Shown: positions 47,936 through 60,735, numbered from the stretch's first letter. The stretch: DNA of 64,000 nucleotides from Plecoglossus altivelis (GCA_036571765.1 BROE01000001.1:4998322-5062321), one strand, 5' to 3'. Program-made: numbers and translations. Notes: a model not told the origin generated them from the letters alone.

Positions 47936-48752
47936 GTGCGTGTGTGTGTAGTCGTGTGCATGTATGTATGTGTGTGTGCCTGTGTGTGTGTACGTACGTG
48001 TGCGTGTGTATGTGTGTGCGTGTATGCATGTGCGTGTGTGTGCATGTACATACGTGTGTGTGTGTATGTGTGTATGCGTGTGCATGTGTGTATGTATGTT
48101 AGTGCGTGTGTGTATGTGTGAGCAGGTGTGTGTATGTGTGTATGTGTATGCGTGTGTGTATGTTTGCGTGTGTGTGCATGTGTGTGTGTGCGTGAGTGTG
48201 TTTGTGTGTATGCATGCATGTGTATGTGTGTGTTCGTGTGAGTCCATGTGTGAGTGTGTGTGTGTGTGTGTGCGTGCATGTGTCTGTTTGTGTGTGTGCG
48301 TGCGTGCATCTGTGTGTATGTGTGTGTTCATGTGTGCGTGTGTGCGCATGCATGTGTGTGTTCGTGTGTATGTGCGTGCATGTTCGTGTGTGTGTGCGCG
48401 TGCATGTGTGTGTATGTGTGAGTTTGTGTGTATGCATGTGTGTTCTTGTGTGTGTGTGTGCGCATTCTTGTGTGTGTGTATGTGCATGTGTGTGTGTGTG
48501 TGTGTGCATGTGTGTGTGTGTGTATGTGCATGTGTGTGCGTGTGTGTATGTGCATGTGCGTGTGTGTGTGTGTGTATGTGCATGTGTGTGTGTGTGTATG
48601 TGCATGTGTGTGTGTGTGTGTATGTGCATGTGTGTGTGTGTGTGTGTATGTGCATGTGTGTGCGTGTGTGTGTGTGTGTATGTGCGTGTGTGTGTGTGTG
48701 TATGTGCATGTGTGTGTGTGTGTGTGTGTGCATGTGTGTGCGTGTGTGTAGG
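47936..48752. repeat. 0.8 kb TG-rich array with 20-30 bp higher-order units
   Basis: TG repeats are interrupted by CATG, CGTG and TATG. From about 48480 on they resolve into units like GTATGTGCATGTGTGTGTGT, repeated about ten times. Long Cys-Val plus-strand and Thr-His minus-strand frames (up to 336 codons) result from the TG composition and are not genes. Confidence 0.93.
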
Positions 48753-48952
48753 AGCTCATGATGTAGAGGCAGGGGAGCTTCTCTTGCTGATATGGGAGCT
48801 GAATGATGGTGAAAAGCTCTCTGATGGCCATGCACCCAGGGAGTCCTCAGCACTAATGCTCTCGAACAGAGCTAGTAAAACCACAGGCATAGCAGCTTAG
48901 CCAGGACAGAGGTCTGTTAGAGAGCCAGGGTAGGCCTCGGGGGGGCAAGAAG

Positions 48953-49018
48953 ACTGTTAGCACTGTTAGCCACGCAATACGCTGCACTGTTAGCACTGTT
49001 AGCCACGCAATACGCTGC
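48953..49018. repeat. 33-bp tandem duplication
   Basis: Two identical copies of a unit that begins ACTGTTAGCACTGTTAGCC and ends CAATACGCTGC. The unit itself contains a doubled CTGTTAGCA/C. Confidence 0.95.
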
Positions 49019-49409
49019 ACTGACAGTTTTTGACCAAGGCAGATTGATCAATTTAGTTGAATGAACTTTCGCAGTTTGGTGATGGCAAATGTTTCCTCCA
49101 ATTTGAACCAGTTCACAGCAACACTAAACAGTCAACTCCATGTGGCCTTGTGAGCAGACCGGTCAAGTTTAACATCTCTTTAAACATTTTGCTCACAAAG
49201 TTGACAGAATAACAACGTTGCCGGAAGTAGGGTTTTTTTTTTTACATCGAGTTCATTTCGTTGTGATTTTTTTACGGCCTGTAATAAAGAGTAACCAAAC
49301 ATTTCGCTAGTTTAGGATGCACTTTGTGCCATGTCATCTCCTGTTAGCATTAGCCACCTTGTTAAAACATATGATGGCAGCCTGTAGAATATTACATAAA
49401 ACTCCCCCT

Positions 49410-49530
49410 ACAATCCTAAAAGCCCCAGGCCCCAGCCTCAGCTCCAGCCCCTGGTCTCAGCCCCAGCCTCACCCTGGCCCCGGGCCCCAGCCACCCGGCC
49501 AGGACCTCAGCCAAACCATCAGGGATCGCT
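49410..49530. repeat. C-rich imperfect repeat
   Basis: CCCCAGCCTCA and CCCCGGGCCCCAGCC variants are repeated. The Pro-Ser and Gly-Ala open frames across it show no domain. Confidence 0.7.
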
Positions 49531-51016
49531 CCACCCCCCCTCCCCTCTCTGTCCTGGTCTGCACAAGCCTTCTTCAGCCCTCTGAGCCCCAGATGAAAGA
49601 CCAGGGGAAATGACAGTCCCAAAGGTAATATCCGCAACGGGATCCAGACATCTGCAGGCCAGCCGGCCCCACGGGCCCAGGAGGGGTCTGCCAGGCTGGG
49701 ATGGGTCTAACAACCCTGTCCCCTCTATCCTGGTCCTCCATCCTCCATTATTCTACACATTTCTCCTGCTCTCTTATCTGCTTTTCAGAAAAGATAAAGT
49801 CCCCCTCTTCCAGAGTGCATGTGACTGTGAGATGCTGACAAACAACAAGACATGTTTATATGCTATATAAGAGCTGTCATTGGTGCGAAAGGACAGAGAC
49901 AGACAGAGGGAGAGAGATAAATAACTTTTAGGCAGTCGTATCTGCCGTATGCAGGGGCAAACTGCAAGCGTTCAGAGGTGGCACAAACCTCATATCTGCT
50001 ACATTCAAGTGGTGTTCTCCCTTAGGTATGTCAGAAAGGAAGCCCTACCTTTGGATCTCATAAAAAAACATTTTAAGAACTTTGAAAACATGATTTACCC
50101 CTGATAAGTCTGCCTTTGAAGAGGTTTGAAGACAGGCAGGGCCTGGTCTCAGTGGAACAGGCACAGACCTATAGCTACCTAGCTTAGGGCTGTCTGGTAG
50201 ACACACAGAAAACGTAGCCAGCCATGTACATTTCACGTCAGATTCCTAAAGGTTAGACGTTGTTGAAAGTGCGTCCATTGCACCCGATGAGAAGGAGCTG
50301 GAAGAAATCTTTATAAGCAAGTTCACGACTGCTAGTAAGATGTGTTCCGTCTTCCTAAACCTTGTAGATGTGTACATACTGCATTGCTCATTACGTTTAA
50401 TTACTGACTGTATTAGGCCCTCCAGCAGTGTGAGCAGCAGTGATAGTAGCTCACATAGAGACAAGATCCAACACACACCAATATCCCTGAGCACAAAGGT
50501 GGAGGCAGAGCCGAGACTCATTAAACACTGTATGGGAAATTCATAAACTATATTTTTGGGGACTTTTCTTTTTCATCGTTCTAACACGCCCCTCAAGGGT
50601 GGATTTAAGATGACTATTTTTGTTACAGTTCCTTATTTGATTAGGTTTAATTACATGTAATGTCACAGCAAGTAATACAAATTAAATACGGTGAAGTAAG
50701 AGAACAAAACATGTTGTGAGTTAGAGTTTGGGAACATTTTAATCACCACCACAATCTCACCAATGCAAAGTTTGTTGCCTTGTTTATTTTTGTTGCCAGG
50801 TTTGACACATGTTAGACAACTGTTGCTATGCCAGTCCACTGCAAAGACTTGCATTCCGCAGGGCCAGTTGCTTCGATATATTGCTTGAGTACGCTTTTTT
50901 TTTTACGTCAGTATTTCGTAACTTGTAATAAAACATGTCTCTGTGTGTAATATCTGTATGAGGCATCGCTGTTCTAGATGGGACAGATACTCAGATCAAT
51001 GTTCTCAATTATCGCT

Positions 51017-51026
51017 CTATTTTTAG
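51017..51026. promoter_or_regulatory. consensus MEF2 site
   Basis: CTATTTTTAG, identical to the intron 1 copy at 26.05 kb, lies in an AT-rich repeat-poor stretch. Such a 10-mer can occur by chance in AT-rich DNA. Confidence 0.25.
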
Positions 51027-51946
51027 GGCACCAAATAATCTAATATTGTCTTTTATCCATGCTTTTTAATCGAGTTCAGAGTAATTAAAAGTGTGATACG
51101 CTCTATCGTGCCAATAAAGCATTTCAATTTAGGTGGAACAAGAAAGAGAAAATGAGCAAGAAATCATGTACCAGAATATCAGTCTTGTTACCGTTTGATT
51201 TAAACATTTCCTCAACGTTTTTATTTGCGCATGTATTGTAACGATAACAGTTGTTATGATAGATATAATTTTACTGTTGCTTTGGCAATACTTGAAGATA
51301 AAATTAAAAGGCAATAAAGCTATTTAAATTTCCATTTGCGATAGAGAAGGATGTAAGTGAAGTCACTCGGAGATTAAGTATATCTGTTAATTATCCTCCA
51401 CACACATACACACACACACTCACGCACACACACATGCACACACAGACAGACAGATAGTCAGAGATACTTAAAAAATGCCGAGTACACCAACTGCGCAGCA
51501 CAACACAAACACGAATACACTTTTTAGCCGTATAGATTTGATCGAATAAACTCGGATTGTGTTCAGTTTCCTGTGCTGTTGTGTGTGTCTGTGTATGTGT
51601 GAGAATATGTGTGGTCAAACATAGGACAGACGGAGCCAGCAGGGTGTAACTGGAAATGTAATAGCTATCGATTAGTATATTGGCTTAGCTGTGCAGACAG
51701 CTTTTGTGCTGCATGCTGCCGAAACTACAGCAGTGCTTCTCAGCTGCTGGACAGCACACAGAGGCAGGGTGGGGCCTGGGTCTTCTATTCAAGTACATTA
51801 GGAGCTGTACTACAGCCTGCCTTGGATTTGTGTGAGGTAGAGAAGCATTTAGCGACGGCGTTGGTATGATGTTCAAATGTTAAAAAAAAAAAACGTGGTG
51901 TAGCATTGCAATGTTCTATATTGTCTCATGGTTGTCTGGCTAGCTG

Positions 51947-52004
51947 GCTGGCTGGCTAATTTGCTGGCTGGCTAATTTGCTGGCTGGCTAATTTGCTGGC
52001 TGGG
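51947..52004. repeat. 16-bp tandem repeat, 3.6 copies
   Basis: Unit GCTGGCTGGCTAATTT, three exact copies plus a partial one. Confidence 0.95.
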
Positions 52005-52918
52005 TAGGGCTCCATCTGTACCTGACTCCTTCTCACCACCCAGGGAGAGCATGAAGGTTTCCTATCAGTATGTGCCTCTGTGTCCCAGCATGGCAGTGAA
52101 AACAGCCAGGTGAGACCTGGAGAGCTCTCTCCCGTTCAAGTAGAAAAAAAGTCTGGGAGCCTGGGACTAGTACCAACTAGTTGCCGTTTCATCCTTCTGC
52201 AAAGCAGATCTGTGAACTCAGATGATCCAAATGTGTCTCAGCGCTGTGTTGGTGAGTTACCCACCTGCTCTGTCAGTATGGTCTCCTGATCCCTGGCACC
52301 CATCCTCGTCGTCACAGTCTCCGCTGCCGTCCTCCACTTCCCCGCTCCCCAGCTCCCCCCACGTCTCCCTCTGCCCCAGCCCTGGCATGCTCTCCTGGAT
52401 CTCCTGGAACACACACACACACACAACAATATCAATATCAACACCAACAACTGTATCGTTCAAAGCGCAAAGTAACGCTGACCTCCCAATTGCTCAGCAT
52501 CCTAGAGCTTTTGGAGAGCTAACATGCTGCCTACAGAAGGGGGCGGGGTTGACTTAGGAAGGAGCACATCATGGCGAATGTCCTTGCGGCCTTATGCCAT
52601 TACCACAAAGTGTTTGCCATTTGTGTATTAGAATTTTAGATCTGCCCTACCCCCCCCCCATACTATGTCAGGGTTGGGGAACGTCTGGTGCCCCCCCCCC
52701 CCTTCCCCCCCTGTCAGAGCCTTGAGGGCCCTTATGTAAAACAACAGATGATCGTTATCCGCTGCCTGGTCTGCTTGCCCATCCGAGGCATTATTTCCCA
52801 TGGCTCGATGCCACATCCATCAGAACCAATGTCAACAAGCACGCTGCGAGGTGATGCCAAATGATCATCTGGCAGGGGGAGCGGGGGCTCAGGGTGTCAG
52901 GAGGGTGGGTGACAGGGA

Positions 52919-52961
52919 GAGGGGCTGGGGGCTGGGGGCCGGGGGCTGGGGGCCGGGGGCC
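52919..52961. other. G-quadruplex-prone tract
   Basis: At least six runs of four or five G separated by CT or CC (GGGGGCTGGGGGCCGGGGGC pattern) on the plus strand, in short loops suited to a stable quadruplex. Confidence 0.75.
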
Positions 52962-53999
52962 TTGGAGCGTGCCACGGGCTGCCAAGGCGTCACCGAGTGA
53001 TTAAAAAGACGGCTTGATAAGAAGAGAAGGATAAAATAGGTCCCCTCGCAGAATTCTTTTATTAAAACAAGACTTTGAAAAAACAAAACATTTAACCATG
53101 AAACTTGATCACCGGTGAAAGAAATTGAAAAACAGTCCCAAGTCTGACAGAATGAGAAATGATCCATGATAATCTGTTAAATGTTGTGCAAAGACCGAAA
53201 ATCGGAGAACCCCAAGTCTCTCTTTGAATCTCTTGCTTCAGCTTGTTTCATCAGCTTGACCGTCTGGTAACTGCAAACCAGGACCAGGACTCTGGAGGAG
53301 AAGCCTGCTGGCAGCCTGGCTCAGAAGGAACAAAACTGCTCCCCGCAATTTGAGAAACTGCCCATTCTATCAATGATTTCCCTGACTCTTTCCTGCCAGC
53401 GTGCAGCCTCCTAATTGGCCCCCCTGCTGGTCCTTCAAGGAAGATTCTTCTACTTTGAAAGAGCTCTGTTGCTGCTGAGTCGCTGTGGTGTGGAGGTGGA
53501 GATGTTCCAGAAGCAATCAAAAAAAGGAGGACAAGGGTTCTCGCTGAGCTCCACCATTTTGCATCAGAGGTTATTCAACCCGAGTGCAAGCAAGCACACA
53601 CACTACATATATACACGCATGTATATTACACATCCGTTAGTATCAACGTCAATTGAGGGTACTGGTGACCTTGCTTAAGGAATGGCCCAATCACAGACAG
53701 TCTCATCCTTAACTGCAGCATCACTACGGTTCTGCCAAATTTGGGACATTTGGAAGCATTAAATCAGAGTTGAAAATGACACACAATTCCCATCACTGTA
53801 AAAGTTAAGCGATGCATGTACAATCTGGGGAAAGAATTATGAATGTTTCGTTATGCTTGTATATGCTTATAGAATAACAACGAAATCTGGAAAGATTGAA
53901 TTTCTAACGCTATGCTGGGGTCAGGCTGAGAATTGCATGAATACGATATCCAAGTATATTTGTCATATTGTGTTTGAATCACTTCAACAAAAGAGAATA

Positions 54000-54390
54000 G
54001 ACCGAGTGGGGGAAGAACAGAAAAGGGTATTTGAGGGAAAAAGAGAGTTAAAGACAGGAAAGGAAGGACAGATTAGCATGGCAGAGGGTTAGAGAGGGAA
54101 AGGACGAAAGAAGGTTGAGGATTTAGGGAATGAAGGGTTATAGGAAAGCGCAGGAAAGGGAGAGGACTTAAGAACGAGAGAGAGAGAGATAGAAAGAGAA
54201 GGAGGAGAGGAAGAAAGGGGGAGAGCGAGAGAGGATTTTGAGGAGTAAAGAACAGAGGTAGGATTTCACCAAGGGAAAGACTGAAGGAGAGAGAGAAGCG
54301 AGAGAGACATTTGAACAAACGGAGGGAGTAGGAAATAATATCGAAAAGAAGTGGAGAGATTGAATTTGAGGAACGAAGAGAGAAACAGAT
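54000..54390. repeat. irregular purine-rich stretch
   Basis: Plus strand is mainly A and G, with GAGAGAGAGA at about 54176-54188. No clear unit. Confidence 0.7.
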
Positions 54391-54787
54391 CCAGAACACG
54401 AAGCGGTCTATTACATCCAGAATGTCATGGCCTGTTCATAGAGTTCCCATGTGTTTGTTGTTAGGAGCAGTGATAAACCCATTAACCTTTCATTATGCAA
54501 AGTACCAGAATGAATCAGCTAATTCAATAACCATATAAATGAATCACTGGCCAAACCAACTTGAGTAGATTTTCATGTAAAGCCACATGGGCCACATAAC
54601 AGACAGGGATTAACCTATACACCTGTAGTTCAAGGGACATTAAACAGGACACTGTTCCACACAAATCGAATGAACACAGGTGTTCATTAAATAAAATAAT
54701 GGATGAAATGCTGATAGGAGGAGTGTTAGTGGCAGTATTACTAAACTAATCTGTATTAGCTGTTTGCACTGTACTGGGGGAGCAGCA

Positions 54788-54795
54788 TGACGTCA
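54788..54795. promoter_or_regulatory. perfect CRE motif
   Basis: TGACGTCA palindrome in repeat-poor intergenic sequence. Motif only. Confidence 0.25.
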
Positions 54796-56596
54796 AGTCT
54801 TTTTCCATATCAACTGACACAGTAGACAACTCCTGTATCACGATTCCTTCCTACACGGATGTGCGTTTTATTCTGAATTGGTCACACAGGAACAGGAATA
54901 CACAAGGTGTATTAAAATATGAGTTTATATATATATATATAAAAAACGTGAAAATTGGAGTCTTTGGAACTAAAGAGGTCATCCATCACATCTTGTTGTA
55001 CTGGGGAATACATGCGAGGCGACACCCAGGCTAAACATCAGAGGCAGAGAACACACACATGCTAATGAACAACAGGTTGCTGACCTTCTATGTCTGATGA
55101 AACAAAAAGCTTTTTGGCAACAAACATCAGAGGTGGGTTTTGCATAAAAAGAGCAATAATATCATCACCCGCTCCCCAATGTGAAATACGACAACGATAC
55201 AACGCAAACCTTTGATTTCATCGGCTGCAAAGGCTATCACAGTCACAAGAGGAGAGTCCAAGAGCGGGAACCAATGGTTCTGAAGGTTGGAAGAGTTTAT
55301 GTGTGAAAGAATGGTCCCAAACTCCTCTCCAAAGAGTACGCCCTCCCATCTCGTCAAACACGACCAGTCACCCGTCAACTCCAAAGGCGTTCTTTTGACC
55401 AAATGAGGACGTCCCGTTCTTTTCATTACAAGGTTTTGCGTTTAGTAAATTGATTTTCGTTTCATACATTTTCTCCCAAGCCTGGAGAAAATGGGGGGGG
55501 GGAAAAGGGATACTTTCCCAAGGCAAAGTAGATAGGAGATCGGTATAAAAAAAAGTGTTTCGAAGAAGGCCTTCACCTCTGCTCCTCGGTTTGGAACGTA
55601 CCGGATCAGCCCATTCAGCTTCATCGTCCGTTCGTTATTATGCTTTTTTCAATTACAAACGCACTTCTCCTGGCATGCAGAGCTGCGATCCCTTGATCCG
55701 CTATGCTCTGTAAGGGGCACTCTGAGAGGTCAACTCTCCAAGACAGAGATGGAGAGACTTCCTCCAGGGGCCTTGCTTCACCAATGTGGCGCCGGGGACA
55801 AAATCCCTAGCGACTTTGTGCCGACGTCATGCTAAACGCTGTCAGCCTAGCGCTGATAAGAGAAAGAATCAGAGGACATTACGGAGTCAAGGGAGTCTGC
55901 ATTTAGAGAGAGCTATCAAGGTACACAAACCTAACCCAGGTGGATGCCAGAGGTTAGACTCTATCCCTTGGACAGGTATCTCCCTTGCCTGTGTGCCAAC
56001 AGGTCTCTCTCAGGTCTCCTTCTTGGCATCTTGGCAGTGTGGACTACTGGGGTAATATTGGCTTTGGGAATTAGAGGGAGGGAGTGTAAATGCCTTTCAC
56101 TAGAAAGAAATCACCTAGACATCCATGGGCAAATCAGGTATTTTGGCTCATACAGTTGTCAGTGTAGCCATAACTCCACACAAATATGCAATATGCCCCT
56201 GTTGTTACCTCTCCCTCCCTTCCAACCACACACACATACACACACATACACACCCCACTGCCCTCATCTCACTCACAAAAACATTCTTCAGTTGAATATG
56301 ATCAACATGGTTGGGAGCATGGGTTTAATAGAATTCCTCTATGTGTGTGTATGTATGCTATTTTCGGCAAGTCTACATTGCCAAGAGTAACCAATTCCCA
56401 TCTTAAGCACAGGTGGGGGTTAAAGGGTAGGTAAGGTCGATTGAAAAAGCTGATGACTCCCTGTGTGTGCGTGTGTATATGTGTGTGTATGTTTAAATCC
56501 ACAGCAGGGGGCTAAATACATGCATTCCAGTTTTATATAAAAACTGGTATTTAAACTGGTATTCAAACTGGTATTCAGCAAGGAAGAGGGCAAAGC

Positions 56597-56604
<8 letters not shown>

Positions 56605-56644
<40 letters not shown>

Positions 56645-56817
56645 TCTCTCTCTGTGTCTCTCTCTGTGTCTCTCTCTCTGTCTCTCTCTCTGTCTCTCTC
56701 TCTGTCTCTCTCTCTGTCTCTGTCTCTCTCTCTCTCTCTGTCTCTCTCTCTCTGTCTCTCTCTCTGTGTCTCTGTGTGTGTGTGTGTCTCTCTCTCTCTG
56801 TCTCTCTCTCTGTGTGT
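56605..56817. repeat. (CT)n/(CTGT) compound array
   Basis: CT repeats broken by TGTCTC and GTGTGTGT. The purine strand is minus, opposite to the large arrays in intron 1. Confidence 0.94.
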
Positions 56818-57076
56818 AGGTCGAAGGGTGGGTGTTTTTCGCGACATCACCTCATCAGAGGAGGGAAGGGCCCCGTTCGGCCTGCCAATAAAAAGTGAGC
56901 CTATGGGAGGATGAATGGCGTAGAATAAAGAGGGGAAAAAGTGACACTTCCAATCCCTAAGAAAGACTGCAGATGTCTCCATCTCTCCCTGCCTGCTGGC
57001 CTCACATTCTCTCCATCCTGTCAGACAGAATCTACCGCCTTGACGCCACAGGCTCCGGGACAAACAGTTACAGTAT

Positions 57077-57077
<1 letters not shown>

Positions 57078-57124
<47 letters not shown>
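57078..57124. repeat. (GT)23 microsatellite
   Basis: Uninterrupted GT run. A second GT run with a following (GGTT)n lies at 57214-57283. Confidence 0.95.
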
Positions 57125-57128
<4 letters not shown>

Positions 57129-57838
57129 TATGCATGTGTGTGCTTTTGCTCAACATTTTTGTCTGCATCTCTGGAAGCCTGACCATCGACACTAATCACA
57201 GAATCAGTTTTTCCGTGTGTGTGTGTGTGTGTGTGACTGCGTGTGTGTGTGTGTGGTTGGTTGGTTGGTTGGATTGGTTGGTTTGGTGAAGAGAGAAGAG
57301 CAGACCAGAGGGGAGGGAAAGAGAGAGACTGGGAGAGCGAAAGACAACGTGGGGAAAAGCGAGCGAACGAGACACAGCAGCGGTGATATCATCTTTGGCT
57401 CTGCGAACGAATGGTGTTTTAAACAGCCTAATCGGTCATCTGTCTCACTGGGCCTGTTAATATTGCCGGCCCTCGTTCCCCTTACACCACATCTCTCTCT
57501 CCTCCCATCCTGTGGACCATAGGAAGCTCACCGAACCATCAGTAACGTCAAGGCTGGCCCAACCCTCGTACGCAGGTTTAGTTTAAAGTGACAGACATAT
57601 GGCTGGACGGAGATGCAGTACGCTGCAGCAGAGGGTTGACAGTGCGTGTTAACCTCCACCTCCCTGCCTTAGACTTCCAAGCATGTAGGTCGACCACGAG
57701 ACACAAGAAGCTGAGCATTAGCCCTCTTTGATCTCTACATTCAGACAGTGAGTGTGTGTCCTTGCGTGTTCAGTATGTGTGCACATACAGGTTCATTCAT
57801 CTTTACTCCTTTGTGTGGGTGTGTAGACAGAGAGAGGA

Positions 57839-58060
57839 AAGAGAGAGAAACTGTAGTGTAGAGAAAGAAAGAGTCAAAGAGAGAGAGACAGAAACTACTG
57901 TAGGGAAAAAAGAGTCAAAGAGAGAGAGAGAGAGAGAAACTACAGTAGAGAAAAAAAGAGTCAAAGAGAGAGAGAGAGGAGAAACTATACTGCAAAGAAA
58001 GAATAAGTCAAAGAGAGAGAGAAACTATACTGTAGAGAAAGAGAGAGAGAGAGAGAGAGA
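57839..58060. repeat. about 45-bp minisatellite, 5 copies
   Basis: Each unit has a GAGAAACTACAGTAGAGAAA-like core, then AAGAGTCAAAGAGAGAGAGA. Copies differ by a few substitutions and by GA-run length. Confidence 0.88.
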
Positions 58061-58539
58061 TAATAGAAAAAGCATGGGTATACTCCTCCCTGTCAATCCA
58101 TCTCCCTATTTCTATCTTTCTATTTGTATCCACACAAAGCCTTCTATATTGAGACCAGGCTTATTTCCCATCCACACAAACACATCCACCCCTTCTCTCG
58201 TTCAGATAATGGCCAATCTTAATCCAGAAAAACACATCAACAAAAAACGGTCTATAGAAAAACTAATATCCAGAGTGTGTTCCAAAAAGACTGGATCCTG
58301 TTCATATGACAGAGGGTCTGTCTTCAACGCCTTGCTGCAAATGGCACTTATGCTGCATCATTTCAACCATTTCAACAACAGTAGACATTTCAAAAGGCCA
58401 GCCTAATAGTCTTTCTCCGGTGGAAAGAATCTGCTAGGTCCTTGCCAGACCAAACCAGACAAACCACCACCGCCCAATCCAGCCCTGATTCTCTCTCCCT
58501 CTTTCTCCCTCTTTCTCACTCTATCTCTCTCTCTCTCTA

Positions 58540-58541
<2 letters not shown>

Positions 58542-58588
<47 letters not shown>
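58542..58588. repeat. (AT)23 microsatellite within a CT tract
   Basis: Perfect AT run flanked by CTCTCT; capable of cruciform extrusion. Confidence 0.96.
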
Positions 58589-58590
<2 letters not shown>

Positions 58591-58747
58591 TTCTCTCTTT
58601 AACTATCTTTGTCTCGCTCTCATCTTTCCCTGCCTCTTTAGTCCTGCTCTCCTTCATCCCTTTATCTCTCACATAAAACACCTATCAAATCATCTCTCCG
58701 CCACCACTTACGCTGTTCTGTCAGAAGTAGTACAGATAATTAGATGA

Positions 58748-58985
58748 GTGGGATGATGGATGGATGGATGGATGGATGATGGATGGATGGACGGAAGATG
58801 GGTGGGTGGATGGATGGACGGATGGATGGACAGAAAGACAGACATACAGACAGACAGACTGATCGATAGATTGGACGGACGGACGGACAGAAACACAGAC
58901 ATGCAGACAGACTGATCAATAGATTAGACTGACGGACGGACAGAAAGACAGACAGACCGACAGACCGATTGACAGATGGATGGAT
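58748..58985. repeat. (GGAT)n, (GGAC)n and (GACA)n compound array
   Basis: GGAT units (58757-58830) with GGAC, followed by GACAGACA blocks. A unit of roughly 70 bp (GATCGATAGATTGGACGGAC and variants) occurs twice. Confidence 0.88.
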
Positions 58986-59398
58986 GGGGTCTGGCTACTG
59001 TGTGGGCTCAAGAGACTGCACCTGTGGACCTGCCAGACCAGTCTAGCTCAAGGATCCCAGTATGGGTGTGTGTGCGTGCCTGCGTGCGTGTGAACACAGT
59101 CACGCTATAAGCTCCCACTCATAGAAAGTGACTGCTGGGAAGAGGGCCAGGGCTGACAGCTCACATACAGACACAGTTAGACTATTGTGAGGAGGTTCCC
59201 ACCCCAGGACAGCTGTTTCTGATGGCTAAAGTTCTGGGCTTGGACATCTTTACCATCCACCATCAGCCGTGTTTAAGGACCCATGGGGACGACAGCAGAG
59301 GAAGATACTCAGAGGGGCCCCTAACAAGCCAATTCATTTATGGAGCGTTTTATAGAAGGTCAAAAGATTAGACGGCTCAGAGCTCGCATCCACAATCC

Positions 59399-59402
<4 letters not shown>

Positions 59403-59451
<49 letters not shown>

Positions 59452-59464
59452 GTGAGTGTGTGTG
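59403..59464. repeat. (GT)n microsatellite with GCGCGC centre
   Basis: GT run, CGCGCGC insert, then GT run; strictly alternating purine-pyrimidine. Confidence 0.93.
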
Positions 59465-60000
59465 TACCCACGTGTGAACAGCATCTTCTACACAGCCACA
59501 CACAATGCACAGATACATGCATTGTAATAGTGGCATGAAGGCACAGAAGTTCCCTCCACGGTGTCACTGTGTGCAGGGACTGGCTCTCTGTGTTCTCTGC
59601 AGCTTCCTGTTCAGTCACCTCACAGGCCAGGCAGAGAGATCAGCTTCTTTGTGGAAATCAAACACACGTCCCACATACTGTATGCACATCTTGCATAATG
59701 TAGAATATGCATATATATATATGGGTAGGCTTGTGTGTAGAGTGTAGAGTGTGTAGAGTGTATACAGTATATCATGCATTCTGAAAAGCAGCAGTGGAAA
59801 GCGACAACGGCAGACATCGTGAGTGACCCTGCGCTGTACCTAGGGCGAACGCCACCGCCACCAGCCCCCCGCCCCCCTCGGAGTAGACGTTTGCTTCTCC
59901 TGAACATCTTAGAAGAGTCGACCGCCCCTGTCTGCACGCTGACGCTGAGGACGGCTCGCTGTCACTCGCGATGCAGAGGAGGAGCGCAGAGACAGAGAGG

Positions 60001-60090
60001 AGGAAGAGGGAAAGATAAGGGAGAGAGAGAGGCAGAGACAGAGAGGAGGAAGAGGGAAAGATAAGGGAGAGAGAGAGGCAGAGACAGAGA
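60001..60090. repeat. 46-bp tandem duplication
   Basis: The unit starting AGGAAGAGGGAAAGATAAGG at 60001 recurs exactly at 60047. Confidence 0.92.
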
Positions 60091-60549
60091 GATGAAGGAA
60101 GGGATGGTCGGGGCAGGGTGAGCGGAGGGGGGGGGGGCAGGAGTAAGCGCCAGAGAGAGAGATGGAGAGAAGCTGTTTATGGGCAAGGGAAGATGATAGA
60201 GATGAATGAGGGAGGGATGAAAACACAGAAAGACGTGAGGGATAGAAAGAGGTGGGGGGGAGGAGGGGGGGAAGGGGGGTTAGAGAAGAAACAGTGAGAG
60301 AGAGAGGATAAGAGAGAGGGATGGCCAGTGTGCGGTTGGAGGGTAAGGTTTCGGGGGCACAACAAAGGACTGAGCAGGCCGAAAGGGGAAGAGAATCTGT
60401 CTCCGATTGTCTCCTCAAATGGCCTCCGGGGACCTTGGGAATGGTCCCTTTTATCCTCCGGTCCTTTCAGACTGATCCTCATCTGCATTACAACAGAGTC
60501 ACTTTGAAGGTGCTGCTATTATCTCGGCCTCTCATAACTGACCTTTTGC

Positions 60550-60735
60550 TCTCTCTCTCTTCCTCTCTCTCTCCATCGCTCTCTCTCTTCCCCTCTTTCT
60601 TCCTCTCTAACCCTTTTTCTCCAGTGCTCTTTCTATATCTTTCTGTGTCCCTCATTCATTCTCTTTCCCTCTCTCTCTCTCTCTCTCTCTCTACCCACCT
60701 GTCTCTCGCTTCCTCACGCCCACTTCTTCTCCCTC
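60550..60735. repeat. CT-rich pyrimidine tract
   Basis: CTCTCTCTTCCTC-type irregular repeat with a pure CT run at about 60671-60693. Confidence 0.85.

Noticed and set aside
47843..48853. 336-codon minus-strand open frame (His-Thr rich)
   Set aside because: It runs over the TG/CA array. The residues simply reflect CA repeats, and there is no domain or splice context.
55127..55426. 99-codon minus-strand frame in low-repeat DNA
   Set aside because: No domain or homologous motif recognised; could be checked by protein search.
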